Source: Mytilus californianus
Lineage: Eukaryota > Mollusca > Bivalvia > Mytilida > Mytilidae
Length of the DNA stretch: 64,000 nt
Assembly (NCBI RefSeq): GCF_021869535.1
Contig: NW_026262604.1
Span: 56,320,247 to 56,384,246 of the forward strand
Direction of reading: 5' to 3'
A model generated the notes under the pieces. The model saw nothing but the letters and a program-made list of their open reading frames with translations. It had not been told where the DNA came from and searched no databases. The position numbers and the translations under genes were made by a program. This document shows, one piece after another, positions 43,591 to 56,336 of this stretch. The stretch's first letter is position 1, and each line of letters starts with the position of its first letter.

Positions 43591-45195
43591 AGCTCATCTG
43601 GTCCACAGGGCCAAGTGAGCTTTTCTCATAACTTAGCGTCCGTCGTCCGTCGCCCGTCGTCGTCGTCGTCGTCATCGTCAACTTTTACAAAAATCTTCTC
43701 CTTTGAAACTACTGAGCCAAATTAACCAAACTTGGCCAAAATCATGATTAGGATATCTCATTTAAAATATGATGTCCAATGACCCCGCCTGCCAACCAAC
43801 ATGGCCGACATGGCTAAAAATAGTACATAGGGGGTAAAATGCAAGTTTTGTCTATTATCTTGAAAACCGCTATCCATAGAGAAAATCTGAGAAGAGTAGA
43901 AATGTTCAGATTGATGAGATCTACCCATTGTCTATTTACATCAAAACTGTCAGACGACTTCTTATAAGAGTTGATGCCCTTGAATGACGAATTTTACCTT
44001 TTTTTTCATTTTTAGCCAATTTCTTGAAAATGATAATAGTGAGAGAGAAACTTTAAATGGCAAACATGACCAACAAGACAAGCTCTACAAATAAGTATAT
44101 ATTATTCAAATCGTCAGACGAATCCTTATTGGAATTATTGCCCTATGAATAAATGAAGATTTTTTTTATGTTTTTGCCTCATATCTGAAAAATTATAAAA
44201 GATAGATAGAAACTTAAAAAGCAAAAGTGATCGGCAAGACAAGATCTACAAATAAGATAACATTGCTGAAATCGTCTGACATTCCCTTATTTGAGTTATT
44301 GCCCTTTAATGACCATTTTTTACCATTTACATACAGGAAAACCTCTAATAGATAGATCGAAACTTAAATAAGCAAAAATGATCAGCAAAAAAAGACAAGA
44401 TCTACAAATATGTATACTAGGAAAAGTCTTTAGTTCACTCCTTATTAGAGTTATTGGTTTTTAATTACGATTTTCACCCAATTGTAGTGTTCTGCCTCTT
44501 ATCTTGTAAAATATTATAGATAATTGGCCAATTTAAATAGCAAAAATGAACAGTAAGACTAGATCTACAAATAAGACTTTAGTCATCATAATGTCATGGT
44601 ACCATTTTGATCAGATTTTATTATTTTTGTGAAATTCTTAATTTCAGTAAAAAGTAGAAAAGTTCTAAGTTTAAAGCAAATTATTTTTATTTCAATATTT
44701 TATTGCAATTTTGGACAGACATTTTAATAGCTTTCGTCAAGGTGTAGACCCCGTTGGTACAAGACCAATTCAAAGCAAACACACAGAAACTCTAATCCTG
44801 ACAATAACCTAAATCGTTAGTAGACTCCTGATTGGAGTTATTGCTCTTTAATAACGATTTTTACCGACATTTCATTGTTTGCCTATTATCTTGATAACTA
44901 TAAAAGATAGATAGACACTTGAAATTGTCTAAGAATGATCAGCAAGACAAGATCTACAAATAAATCAAATTTTGCCGAAATCTCTAGTAGACTCTTTATA
45001 GGAGTAATTGCCCTTAAATGACAATTTTTATACCCTTTTTTGTGGTTTTGGCAAAAACTAAAGAAGATAGATAAAAACTGTACACAGAAAAAATAATCAG
45101 CAATATAAGCAAAAAAGTGATTTTTGTGATGAATTCTTTTCTAGTCCACATTGTTAAAGATGCAAATAGACCTAGGTGAGCGACACCGGATCTTA
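43591..45195 (+). repeat. Large mussel repeat D (about 1.6 kb)
   Basis: Begins TTAGCTCATCTGGTCCACAG, GCCAAGTGAGCTTTTCTC and a (CGT)n-rich stretch (43637-43680), then several diverged ~170-200-bp modules marked by CAAGACAAGATCTACAAATA and a nearby AGTTATTGCCCTT. It ends AGGTGAGCGACACCGGATCT. No ORF. A shorter inverted copy lies at 52121-52605. Coding capacity and class are unknown. Confidence 0.75.
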
Positions 45196-45204
45196 AAAGC
45201 CTCT

Positions 45205-45290
45205 AGTTCCTTTTGTCATGGCGTTGTCGATTTGTCCTTGACTTATGGGATTGAAAAGGCCTTTGGTATCTTCTGCCTCTCTTTTACGAA
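45205..45290 (+). repeat. Mussel repeat B, end fragment
   Basis: GGCGTTGTCGATTTGTCCTTGACTTATG (first part at 45220) and CCTTTGGTATCTTCTGCCTC. Confidence 0.65.
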
Positions 45291-45299
45291 AATTCTTTT

Positions 45300-46239
45300 C
45301 CAAAATTATAATTATATAGAAATGTTGTATATTTAAATTAATATTGCCCTTGGCAGACACTTTTTTGAGCAAGTTACACACTTTTTCCACTTTAATTGCC
45401 ATTACATTTTTGTAAGAAATAAATTGTCTTTAAGTTTGCATAATTAGATTATAACATTTAATTATTAATATGATTACTCTGGAACATGTATAAGTGAGAA
45501 ATACGCAGGTTGGTTAATGCAGGATTTCACTAATTTTCTAGGCATCCCCCTTTTTTTATTATTTTTATTATTTTGAAAGAAAAATAATTGTTTCCAGAAT
45601 TGTTTATGCGAGGGACATTGCTGATAGGTCTATCAGGTTAAGATTTTCTGCTATCAGAAGTGGTGTCTAAGTCGTCACGTGATTTAACGATATGACTAAT
45701 TTCTTATACAATCATGTTCAATGGTTTACAAAAAAACAAAAACATTGTTTTATACGTCGATAATTGGTCATGTTAATACTACCATAGAAATCTTCAATCA
45801 TTTTAACACATTTTCTATTGGCATAGTTATTGTACATGTACTTAAATTGTGGCAATCGACAATACTATCTTGGGGTTATTTATGTACCTGTAAACAAAGT
45901 GATAAAATTAATTACAGGTTTCGTTCGTCATCGGAAACGGTTTTTTTTATGGTTTTGTTTTTCAATTAAGCACTTCTACACTATATTAACAGTTACAAAA
46001 GTTGTACCATATTTGACATTTAAGATAGCAGTCATTGTTTTGCGTTTACAACCGAACTTAGCTTGACAGACTAACAACACTTAGATCATCGTATAGTTAT
46101 AAAATCCGCCGAGTGCAGAAAAAAGAAAATACATTTCGGCAAGCTAGCACTATCCAACCAAAACATGATAAAGTTTTTTTTCCTTCAAAGTAATAAGGTA
46201 CAACACAAACGAGTTGTCTCCCAGCTGAAGACTATTATA
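45300..46239. other. AT-rich intergenic DNA
   Basis: Nothing recognised. Confidence 0.4.
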
Positions 46240-46418
46240 CAGTCAAACCTGCTTCAGAGACCACCTGTATTAAGCAATAATCTGTGTTATAAGACCATTA
46301 ATTTAAGGTCCCTCTGTAGTGCATTTCAAATAGATTGAACCTGTAGTAAAAGACCACCTGTCTTATGAGACCACTTTTGTTGTCTCCCCTTATTGGTCTC
46401 TTAAAACAGGTTTCACTG
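46240..46418. mobile_element. Tc1/mariner-type MITE, 179 bp
   Basis: The ends CAGTCAAACCTG and (complement) CAGTGAAACCTG match 11 of 12 and are flanked by TA on both sides, as for Tc1/mariner insertions. The interior repeats GAGACCACCTGT and AAGACCACCTGT. No ORF. Confidence 0.7.
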
Positions 46419-46420
46419 TA

Positions 46421-48019
46421 TTTGATTATTTATTTATGAAGTGTTTATCATGTTAGTAAAATTGTGGTGTTATATTCCTATTTTGGGTCTTCTGGTTATC
46501 GGGACTGCCTCACACAATTTATCTCTTATGTCGGAAAAGGTGGAACATGTTTTTAGCTATTAATTATTAAGTTAGTTGTCGTCTGCCAGTGCAGTAGCAT
46601 GGCCTGGTATTAAAAATTGAAAGAAGTAAAGTGTGAAGTACAGTTTATTTGTCGACTCGTTACTTGGTTCTTACCATAGTCCCCCAGCCAAGTACACGAT
46701 AGTGGTTTCCCTCCGTAAAATATTTAGTGTGCCTACAAAATTCGTAATATACAAATATAAGTATTGTCAAACTTGTCAATTAACGACCTGGTACCAGTCT
46801 AGTAAAGGTAAAACTTCAGATTCCTTACTTCAGTTCAAACGTAAATTATAGAGCGAAGACTTAAAACAAAACATTGTTAAGGTAACAGGTACGTAATTGA
46901 GCGATCTCACGGATTTTCATTTAATTTTGCAGGCAACTATAGCATGTTGAACTGCATATGAATTTCGAAAAAAAATATCGGAGTAACTTTTATACTTTTG
47001 GAGATATAGCAAATTGAAAGACAATCCAGGAATTTCCTCTTTGCGGACTGCAATATGCAAAATCCATAAATTTATCCAAAAAAGTGCAAATACATCAACT
47101 GTTTTCCAATTTTTATAAACTGTTTTTGATAACTTCAACGGTTAGAAGAAATTTCTTCTCTGTAAGAAACAACATTCCATGTCAGTAATTTCTTTTATCA
47201 GACCTTAAAAGGAGTACAGTCAGTTTAATGGAAGAAATTTCTTTTATTTGATATAAAATAAAATCCTTGGAGCAGTAAGTTAATCGGAAGACATTTCTTA
47301 TATCATACTTAGGCCTGAAATATAATACTTGTGGCAGTTAGTTGGTTGGAAGAAATTTCTTTCGAGCTAATGAATATTCTGTAGAAAAAGGTACAAATGT
47401 ATAAAATGAACGTAAGTATCGCAGAAATACGAAAGCATTCGATATTAAATTGCCTTTTCTCAAAAATCAGTCATACGAATTTTCAAAATGATATGTTATT
47501 AGTAATTATTCCGTTTGATTATATAAATGTTATAGGGGGTCAAAGATTCGTTTTTGCTGAATAAATCATTCAAGTGTATCTTCTATATCTAAACACGTCG
47601 AAAAAATAAATGATATTTCGATGCACAATGCACAATGTACAAATGTAGTCACGACGTCACGCTTAATTTTGCCTTTTTTGAAGCTTTTTTTCACGCTGAA
47701 GAGAAGATTCAACCACTTATATACAAAAAAAGACGAATAACAGTGGCTCCCTAATAAATAATATATCAATAAAATGGAAATCTCAATAGCAATAACATAC
47801 ACATTTTAAAGAAATTCGTAGGGCAGGATTTTAAGGAATAATAATTTTAAGTCAAAATTGCTGACTTTTCTTTATATGATATCTATGTGCATTCTATACA
47901 TTTTTGTACTTCAATTTTCCGGATATTTAGTTTATTATATTTCAGAAAGTATAAAGGTTATTAGTACACTGATCATTTATTCGATATTTATGTGTATTTA
48001 CTTATGCTTTGGTTGCATG
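46421..48019. other. Intergenic, with diverged GAAGAAATTTCTT units
   Basis: Between 47140 and 47365 GAAGAAATTTCTT (or a close variant) recurs four times, 60-85 bp apart, each preceded by a TTAA/TTGG-type phrase: an old, eroded minisatellite. Otherwise nothing recognised. Confidence 0.45.
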
Positions 48020-49805
48020 CATAAGACATAAGACATAAGACATAAAGCTTTATTTAGAGTCGGTATGTGCAAATACAAGTATAAAACATAAGCTCTGAAG
48101 AGCTTTTAAAACCGACAGAGCAACAAATAAAACAAAACATACATATCAAGTCATGCACACATAAATTAAACATATAAAGCAAGAGTTCAAATCAGTATAT
48201 AAACATGCAGCACAAAAGTTCTTAAAAGAATCTTACAAATTAAACACACACTGAAACATGCACTTGTGAGATAAAAGCACAAAAGCAAAAATAAAATGGT
48301 TTGCACATTAAAAGCACATATAGATTAGTTAGTTACTAAAACTAGCACAAAGCAGCAGAAGCACTATAGTAAAGATAATAAAATAAAATTGCCATGCTGA
48401 AAATAAAGCATTAAACCAAAAATAATGAACAGAAATTAACTGGTTTTGCAGGCAAAACATTGGCATGAGCTGCCAGACCAAGAATTTATCAAGTTCTTGA
48501 ATTGATATAAAGATGATTGCTTACGTAGCACATTTGGCAGCTCATTCCAAAGCTTAGCACCTGCATACCTTAAAGATTGTTGGCCGTATGCAGTTGTTCT
48601 TACATGTGGTAGGTCGGCTGTATTCTGATATCTGAAAGAGTAAGTGTTTTCCTTTAAGTGTATTAAATCATGGAGATAAACAGGACAATCTTTATTAATA
48701 ATTTTGAAAACTTCAATAGCCAATGATTGCATTCTTCTTATTTTTAAAGATGGTAATTTTGATTTGCAGAGTAGATCTTCATAACTTGCTGAATAGTCTT
48801 CATAGATAAACCTTAGTGCTCTCTCTTGAATTTTCTTTATCTTTTTTGTATTAACCTCCCCACAAAAGTGCCAAACTAGTGGGCAGTAATTAAAGTTGGA
48901 CATTATGAAAGAATAATATATTGTTAATTTTCCGAGTTTAGTCAGGTGTTTTCCTTTTCTTTTTAATACATTTAACTGTTTGGATGCTTTTTTACATATT
49001 ATAGAGACATGTTCATTGAAATTTAGTTTAAAATCTATTGTAACGCCTAGAAGTTTAACGTTATCTTCATATTCTATTTCATTACCTTTTAATTTAAATT
49101 TTGGGTTTTTGTCTTTAGTTTTTTTACCTACAGCTATTGCTTGAAATTTTTCTGGATTTGCTTTCATTTTATTTATTGAGAACCAATTTATCAAAATTTT
49201 GCTTTCATCTTCTAGAGTATTAATTAATTTATCTAAATCTTTATCTGCGTATGAAAGGGTGTTGTTATCTGCATAATTATAGAGTTCACTTTTATGAATA
49301 AAAAAGAAAATGTCATTTAAAAAGATATTAAATAATGTTGGCCCTAATATCGACCCTTTTGGCACCCCTTTAAACATTGTTTGCCAGTAGCTTGAATTAG
49401 TACCTACTTTAACACACTGTTTTCTATTAGTTAAATAGCTTTCCAAAAGTTTAAGAGAAGAAGCGGAGACACCATAGGATTTTAATTTTAGTAGGAGGAG
49501 GTCATGGGGTAGGCAGTCAAAAGCCTTGGACAAGTCCATTAATATAGCTGCTACATATTTATTCTGATCTAAAGCCTTTTTCCAATCTTCAATTATTTTT
49601 AATAAAGCGGTTTGGCATCCGTATCCTTTTCGAAAAGCTGACAGAAAAATGTGGAAAAATGAATTAAAATATTCAACAAGTTGATTTTCTATAGACCTCT
49701 CAAAATTTTTTGAAATCATGGGCAATATACTTACAGGTCTATAGTTTCCTTTATCTAGAGTGTTTGATTTTTTATGCAGAGGTATTACTTGTGCAAAATT
49801 TCATT
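48020..49805 (-). mobile_element. 5'-truncated non-LTR retrotransposon (LINE, Jockey/CR1-like group)
   Basis: Minus strand. An RT ORF runs from about 49804 to 48436, followed by a ~400-bp 3' UTR. The 3' end has TCGGT...ACCGA around AAAAGCTCTTCAGAGCTTA, then AATAAAGCTTT and a TCTTATG tail repeated three times (48022-48048). There is no EN or ORF1 and the 5' edge at about 49805 runs straight into repeat A, so the copy is truncated as usual for LINE insertion. Confidence 0.85.
48436..49804 (-). pseudogene. LINE reverse transcriptase ORF, 5' truncated, active site mutated
   Basis: From the first Met (49725) there are 429 open codons, and the frame is open upstream to about 49804 with NYRPVSILP, an RT block-1 motif. 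Catalytic Asp is at residue 64 (LMDLSKAFD). GVPKGSILGP is at 120-129. The active-site YADD is YADN at 151-154, so one metal-binding Asp is lost by a single base change. The C-terminal part (FNYCPLVWHFC, LRFIYEDY, AKLWNELP) is the domain usual after RT in these LINEs. The rest is remarkably intact, suggesting recent insertion of a dead or just-mutated copy. Confidence 0.85.
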
Positions 49806-49920
49806 AGATAACGTGAAATCGCCTTCAACAATGAGAAAAACCTATGCCGTATAGTCGGCGTTAGGGGCCCCAACATGGAAAATATGAGACAATTTGTATA
49901 CTTTATTTTACAGTCAAACC
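49806..49920 (-). repeat. Mussel repeat A fragment interrupted by the LINE
   Basis: CGCCTTCAACAATGAGAAAA and CCTATGCCGTATAGTCGGCG are the repeat A interior. Confidence 0.7.
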
Positions 49921-50089
49921 TGTTCTTCACATTTTCATATAATTATTCTATATTTACAAAATTGCCAAATTAAAGCAATCTTTAACCTTCAGTGCTCACA
50001 AGCACTTTGATTTACTTTTAGCCCTGGTGTGTTCCGACTTTTATGCAGATCTATAAACATTAAACATGTGACTTCTTTTTTGTTGTTAG

Positions 50090-50575
50090 GGATGAGGGAT
50101 AGATAAATACCCTGCCACGTCCGGTCTGTGTTTTTGTTTGATGCTTTGTATCGATCTGATGAGTTAAGCCTTTTTCAACTGATTTTTCTGGTTTGTTCTT
50201 ATGTTGTGCTGTTACACCACTGTCCCAGGTTAGGGGAGAGTTGAGCGCTCACAAACATGTTTGATTTAACCCCGCCACATTCTTTATGTGCCTGTTCCAA
50301 GTCAGGAGCCTGTAATTCAGTGGCTGTCGTTGGTTCATGTCTGTCATATTTGTTTTTTTGTAAATTGTTTTGTTATAAATTAGGCCGTTAGTTTTCTCAA
50401 TTGAATTGTTTAATATTTTTCATGTCGGGTCTTTTATAGCCGACTATACGGTATGGGTTTTTCTCATTGTTGAAGGCCGTACGGTTGCCTATAAATGCTT
50501 ACATCCACTTCATTTGAACTTTGGTGGATAGTTGTCTCATTGGCAAACATACCACATCTCCTTATTTTTATATTA
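50090..50575 (+). repeat. Mussel repeat A, long copy
   Basis: ACCCTGCCACGTCC, CTGTTACACCACTGTCCCAG, CAGTGGCTGTCGTTGG, TTGAAGGCCGTACGGTTGCC and a terminal CATACCACATCTCCTTATTT. Parallel to 54690-55195 over its full length. Confidence 0.85.
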
Positions 50576-50837
50576 TTTATAGACAGTAGTGAGCTTATGG
50601 AGAAACATTACATTATAGTTGGTTCCCTATATTCTAACGGTAAAATATAGATTAATCGATCCCGGATACATAGATCCGAAAAAACGCACAAAAGGGTATA
50701 AATCGTCATTAAATAGGACAATACATAACCACTTATTGCGGATTTGTTTCTGTCTTGTTATAAGTTACAATTTATGACTTAAATCAGCAAAGACCCATCG
50801 AAACAACATCTGATACAAAAATTTAATAACACTTTTG

Positions 50838-51479
50838 AGATATTTGGATGATATATTGGCTCTCAATAATGACGACTTCAATATGTACACTAAAGAGATT
50901 TATCCTGCTGAACTGACTTTAAATAAAGCTTAAATAAACTAACAATGAACACTGCCCTTTCCTTGAATCTTGATATCTACATCTTTAACGGGAAGCTTAA
51001 TACCAAAATTTATGATAAAAGAGATGATTTTTCATTTCCTATTGGTAATTATCCATTTAAGATGGTGACGTTCCCTCGTTTATATATCTCAACTTGTTCG
51101 ATTCGCTCGTGTATGTAACAACGTATTTGATTTGAACGAAAGAGATCTCTGTATTATTGAAAAATTATTACATCAGGGTTTTTGATATCACAAACTAGTC
51201 AAAACATTAACTAAATTTTATCATCGGTACAAGGACATCATTTGTAAATATAAATCAACATGCAGACATCTTATACGTTCAGGTATTTCACATCTAATCT
51301 TTTATGGTAATATGTTTTACAAAGCACAAAAATGTCGGCATTCACCTCAAAAGCTTACCAAACCTTTACACAGACTTGTTCAGAAGGGATATAGTTACGA
51401 TACTGTTGTCAGGTCATTGAAGATGGCATATTTTGGTATTAATATTGATTCACTCATAGGGTCTTTGCATCGGAAATAA
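50838..51479 (+). pseudogene. Penelope-like/bivalve reverse transcriptase remnant
   Basis: Readable in shifting frames: RYLDDILALNNDDFNMY with the YLDD active site near 50838-50890, AELTLNKA, FLNLDIYIFNGKL, KIYDKRDDFSF, LYISQL, ICKYKSTCRHLIRSG, then VQKGYSYDTVVRSLKMAYFG and a stop near 51478. Several stops and frameshifts break it. The order fits the RT palm and C-terminal part of the abundant RT-like elements of bivalves, of which 28797-29027 is another piece. The 3' tail continues to about 52120. Confidence 0.65.
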
Positions 51480-52120
51480 ACACATTTCTTCTAAAACCAG
51501 TTGTTAGCATGATACGGGTTATGTTCTTCTCATATATTTTATGATGGTATGATACTAAACCCCTAACGGGAGGGCTTGTGCTTGATTTTCATATGATGAA
51601 GACATAATCTTTCAATCAGTTTAACTGAAGTCTGGAGCTGGCATGTCAGTAACTGCTAGTAGTCCTTTGTTAATTTATGTATCATAGACATTTTGCTTAG
51701 TTTCTTCTGTTACCTATTCTGACTCGGACTCGGACTTTTTTTAAACTGAGTTTTACTGTGCGTAATGCTGTGTGTTTGTTTATTCTACATTGGCTAGAGG
51801 TATAGGGGGAGGGTTGAAATCTCACAAAACATGTTTAACCCCGCCGCATTTTTGCGCCTGTCCCAAGTCACGAGACTTTGGCCTTTGTTAGTCTTGTATG
51901 CTTTTTAATTTTAGTTCATTTGGAGTTTTGGAGTTTAGTGTGACGTCCATTTTCACTGAACTAGTTCACATTTTTATTTAGGGGCCAGCTGAAGCCCGCT
52001 TCCGGGTGCGGGATTTTCTTACTGTGTTGAAGACTCTTTGGTGACCTTCAGCTGTTTTGTGCTTTTTGGTCTGGTTGTTGTCTCTTTGACATATTCCCCA
52101 TTTCCATTCTCAATTTTAAT
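51480..52120 (+). repeat. 3' region of the RT-bearing element
   Basis: CTAAACCCCTAACGGGAGGG, AACTGCTAGTAGTCCTTTG, a GACTCGGACTCGGACTT repeat near 51720, CCCGCTTCCGGGTGCGGGAT (hairpin) and TTGTCTCTTTGACATATTCC. The last part recurs at 24650 and, reversed, at 38505. Confidence 0.65.
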
Positions 52121-52605
52121 GTATAAGGAGTCGTCTGACGATTTCGGTGATGTTGACTTACTCGTATTTGTAGATCTTTTCTTGCTGATGATTTTTGCGG
52201 TTAAATAGTTTCTCTCTACTAATTATAGTTTTGAAGATAGTAGGCAAAAGTGAAAAAAAGGTAAAATTTGTCGTTTAAGGGCAACAATTCTTATGAGAAG
52301 TCGTCTAGCAGTTTTGATGTAAAAATACTACGGATATATCGCAACATTCATGTCAGATTTTTTCCATTTATAGCGGTTTTCAAGATAATAGACAACACTG
52401 ACATTTTTACCCTATGTTCTATTTTTAGTCATGTCGACCATGTTGGTTGACACGCGGGTTATTGGACACATTTTTAAACTAGATAACCCAATGATAATTT
52501 TGGTAGTAGTTTCTGAGGAGAATATTTTTGTAAAAGTTAACGGACGATGGACGCCAAGTGATGACAAAAGCTCACTTGACCCTATGGGCCAGGTGAACTA
52601 AAAAG
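52121..52605 (-). repeat. Mussel repeat D, partial inverted copy
   Basis: GTAGATCTTTTCTTGCTGAT, AAAAGCTCACTTGACCC and GGGCCAGGTGAACTAAA mirror the modules and left end of 43591-45195. Confidence 0.75.
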
Positions 52606-53368
52606 TGAAACTTATAGCAATAATGAAGGACAGAAATCACAAGTTATTATAGTAATGAAGATCAACGATCAACAAAATCGAAAGGGAAATAGATTGAATC
52701 GTATTCTGGCAACATTGATTTTAACTAGTTAAATTTTTCAGAGCGAAGGATTTCAAAACAACTGAGATAAACATGAAAAGAGAACACAGTTTGTGTAAAT
52801 ACATTGTCGAAGCTACCATTCCCTTTTCTTTGAATCGTTTATGACATCAACAAATTCCTCTGACCACTGGATTTTTACTTGTAAGAAGCAGTATACGGGC
52901 ATCATTAGTGGAGCATGTTCTGTTGACCTTTTTGAAGCCATGTTTTCAGTTTCGGTGCGGTCTGTGTTTTCAATCTTTTGTTTTCTATGTAGTGTGTAGT
53001 TTTCTGTCCGTCTAAATTTTGTTAAATTTACACACGGCGTCCTTATTCGACGGTTTGATTGGTCCTTTGACATATTTTCTCTGTTTAAACATGGATCAGG
53101 ATATTTTTTGTGTAACAATTGATGTAAAGTTTGTTTTTGTTTTTGTTTTGTTTTTTGGGGAGGGGGGGGGGGGGGGGGGGCAACAAATAAATAAAACGCT
53201 TTTAATACATCTTTTATACAATAATGTTGTTGAATATAAAAAAAAATGAACTACGTTTGTAATTGTAGAATATACAAAAAAAAATACAAATTTACAGGAA
53301 AGACCATTGTAAAAAATAATACTGTTTTATGGCACTGGTTTGCATATTGTAAAGTTTTATCAAACAAT
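52606..53368. other. Intergenic/3' flank of the ion-channel gene
   Basis: TTTTTG microsatellite (about 53130-53153) and a run of over 20 G (about 53157-53180). The minus-strand frame at 52813-53118 shows no motif. Confidence 0.4.
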
Positions 53369-53491
53369 TTATCTTTCGGACACTCTTCTTTCCTTTTGAC
53401 CAATTAAAAATGTATTGATAAATTCGTCGTCGTCTTCGTTGTCCAAGTCATCCTCTGCTGGTTGAGTTGCTCGTCCTCTTTGCTTGCGTTT
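53369..53491 (-). CDS. Ion channel, last exon (acidic tail)
   Basis: Acceptor CCTTTGTAG. Codes KRKQRGRATQPAEDDLDNED and ends INTFLIGQKERRVSER before TAA 53369-53371. Intrinsically disordered looking. Confidence 0.65.
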   Translation of the reverse strand, partial: KRKQRGRATQPAEDDLDNEDDDEFINTFLIGQKERRVSER

Positions 53492-56297
53492 CTACAAAGG
53501 AGAAAAAAGTATTGTACAACAAACTTAAAGATATATGCATTGTAAAAATAATGATTACAAATGTACATGGGGTTTCTATTATAAAAGCTTATTAAACGGT
53601 ATGGGTTTTGCTCATTGTAAGGTCGTACAGTGACATATATTTGCTAACATCTATTTTATTTGTATTCGGAATGAATGTTACTAGTAGTACTATTTTTTTT
53701 AGAAATCATACTACCACATCTTTTCTTTTTTATATTGTACTTGACTTGTGTTTTTGTGATTACAATCTCGATATTCATATGCCTGGATGAAGCCAGAAAC
53801 CTCGTTCGTAGTTGTCGTATGTTATATCTTAATTTTGCCGTTATTTGGAGTCGAATTTTACAGACAAGTATTAAATAGTTTCTGTAAAAATTATTCACAA
53901 CTTTTAAAGACTTGTGGCGATGTTGTATAGACGCCAGTCTATTGTTGAAGATTCTATGTTGCTCCTTTAAATGTTTTTTTATGTTATTGTTGTTGTTGGT
54001 TTGTTGCCTCAATAATGTTTACATCAAATCTCCTTTTATTCATATTATAGAAAAAAAGTGCTTCATCTGAACTGAGGTGTTTATGTACCTATTTTTATTT
54101 CATCGAAGGAGACAATATCAAGAAAAAGAGAACGAGAGAAAAACAATATACATACATGATACAAGTATATAAAAGTAAATCTGTAAAACTTAAATAAATT
54201 ACAGGTGACTTACTACCAGAAGTGTTAGTGCATATTATATCTAAATAATTATCTTATATTAAGACATATTTGCTGCCGTTAATAAAAAAATGGAATGTAC
54301 ATTTTGTTAGTTTTAAAATAAATAAGAAAGCAAAGAAAAGTAAATAAATCGTAAAGTAATAAACTTATTCTAAAATCTTACCATTTCAACACTATGATTA
54401 GATCTTTGAATATTGTTTTTATTGGTATTAATATTGATTTTGTTATCAGTAAATTAAAATCAAACACACATATGCACATTCATCGGCTCTACAATCTGTC
54501 GATGCTTGTATCTTGGCATTGCACAAGGTCATGTTTTTCTCGGACTGTTAATAATGTCTTTCACTAAATCCATTGGATGTTGGATGTGTAGTGATTGATA
54601 TTTTAGTCATAGATGCATGATTTAATTTTTATTAATTGTTATTGGCTTTGCACTAGCTGTTAGTAACTGCGAGTACTCTCAGATCTGTACTTAATGTCTT
54701 TTTGTTGTTGGGATGTATAAGTACCCTGCCACGTCCACTCTGTGTTTTTGTTAGATGTATTTCTGCTTTGTATCAATCTGATGAGTTAAGCCCTTTTCAA
54801 CTAATTTTTATAGTTTGGTCTTATTTTGTACTGTTACACCACTGTCCCAGGTTAGGGGGAGGATTGGCGCCTTCAAACTAGTTTAACCCGCCACATTCTG
54901 TATGTGCCTGTCCCAAGTCATGAGCCTGTAATTCAGTGGTTGTCGTTTGTTGCTGTATATCATATTTGTTTTTCGTTCACTATTTTGTACATGAATCAGG
55001 CCATTTTTTTTACCGTTTGAGTTGTTTTACATTTGTCATTTCGGGGCCTTATATAGCTGACTATGCGGCATGGGTTTCACTCATTGTTGAAGGCCGCGTA
55101 CGGTGAACTATAGTTGCTAATTTCTGTGTCATTTGGTCTCTTGTGGAGAGTCGGTCTCATTGACAATCATATACCACATCTTCTTATTTTTATAATAAAG
55201 TACGTCAAATTCGAAAATGAAAAGTTGTTTTAATGAATAAGATAGTTGACCTACCAGGAGAGCGTTCTTCCGGGAGTTACGTTGGTGTTTCCAGTTGTCT
55301 CCGAATACCTTCATTGCATGCTCCTGAAAATAAACAAAAGACTGATATAAAATGGGCATATAGTTACTGGGTCGGTACTGCTGCTGGTGGACTATACGGT
55401 CTACGAGATTTCCATCCATCCGATATTCAGTATGTTACAGTGTAAGATTATATCAAGATATAATAAAGAATGTACATGTTGGCTTGCACACGTTATTACA
55501 CGATCAGAGTTTCACAACACATAGTTGGTCCTGCTGCTGGTGGACTACCAATCCCGTACGGTACCATAGTGCATGTAAAAACCTCGATCTGTGGTAAACG
55601 AATAGCTTATCAATAACGTAAAGTAATAAAGTTAAGCATGCTCCTCTCTCGGGAAATATTGACTTCAGACGATTTTGGGTGTCGGCTAAGATTCTGGGTG
55701 TCGGGTGTCGGCTAAGATTCGTTTGGTTCTTATGCTCTCAATCATTTTACATTCATATTTCTGGCTTTCCAAAAACATAAGCTTAGAGGATACCTGATGA
55801 AAATAATTGCAGAAAGACGAGTCGCCTTCACAAACTTCATTCTCTTATGTGAACATCAAGTCACCGACCATTTACTTATTATGTGTGTTGGAAAGGGGGT
55901 ATTGTTTTATTTTTCGAGACAAACATATTTGTTTGTATACGTGCAGGAACAAATTTTTTGTCTCAAAAATGAATGTTCTGTTTATTTGTTTCTACTTATT
56001 TTCAGTAGAAAAAACTGCTCTTTTCACTTCACTTCTGAACACAAATTCAAGATATTTAGAATTAAACAATTTATTTTATTGACTATGACTATAATTGAAA
56101 ACCATTTTTCAAATTTTATTTTATTTTCTCATTTGGAAACTTGTTAAATGGCTTTAGAATAATCGTACACAATTTAATGAAACTCACAAAATGATACTTC
56201 TGCGCCAGTAGATAATTTTTTTTCAAAGGATAACACCCTCGTAAGTTTGTCTCTGGTGTATAGTTGTCTCATTTGCAATCATACCACATCTTCTACT

Positions 56298-56336
<39 letters not shown>

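Noticed and set aside
50156-50190. CTGATGAG (also near 54776) as hammerhead ribozymes
   Set aside because: No GAAA partner and no stem II; the octamer is simply part of repeat A.
52813-53118. 101-codon minus frame
   Set aside because: No motif, no splice context, and interrupted by unstable repeat sequence downstream.
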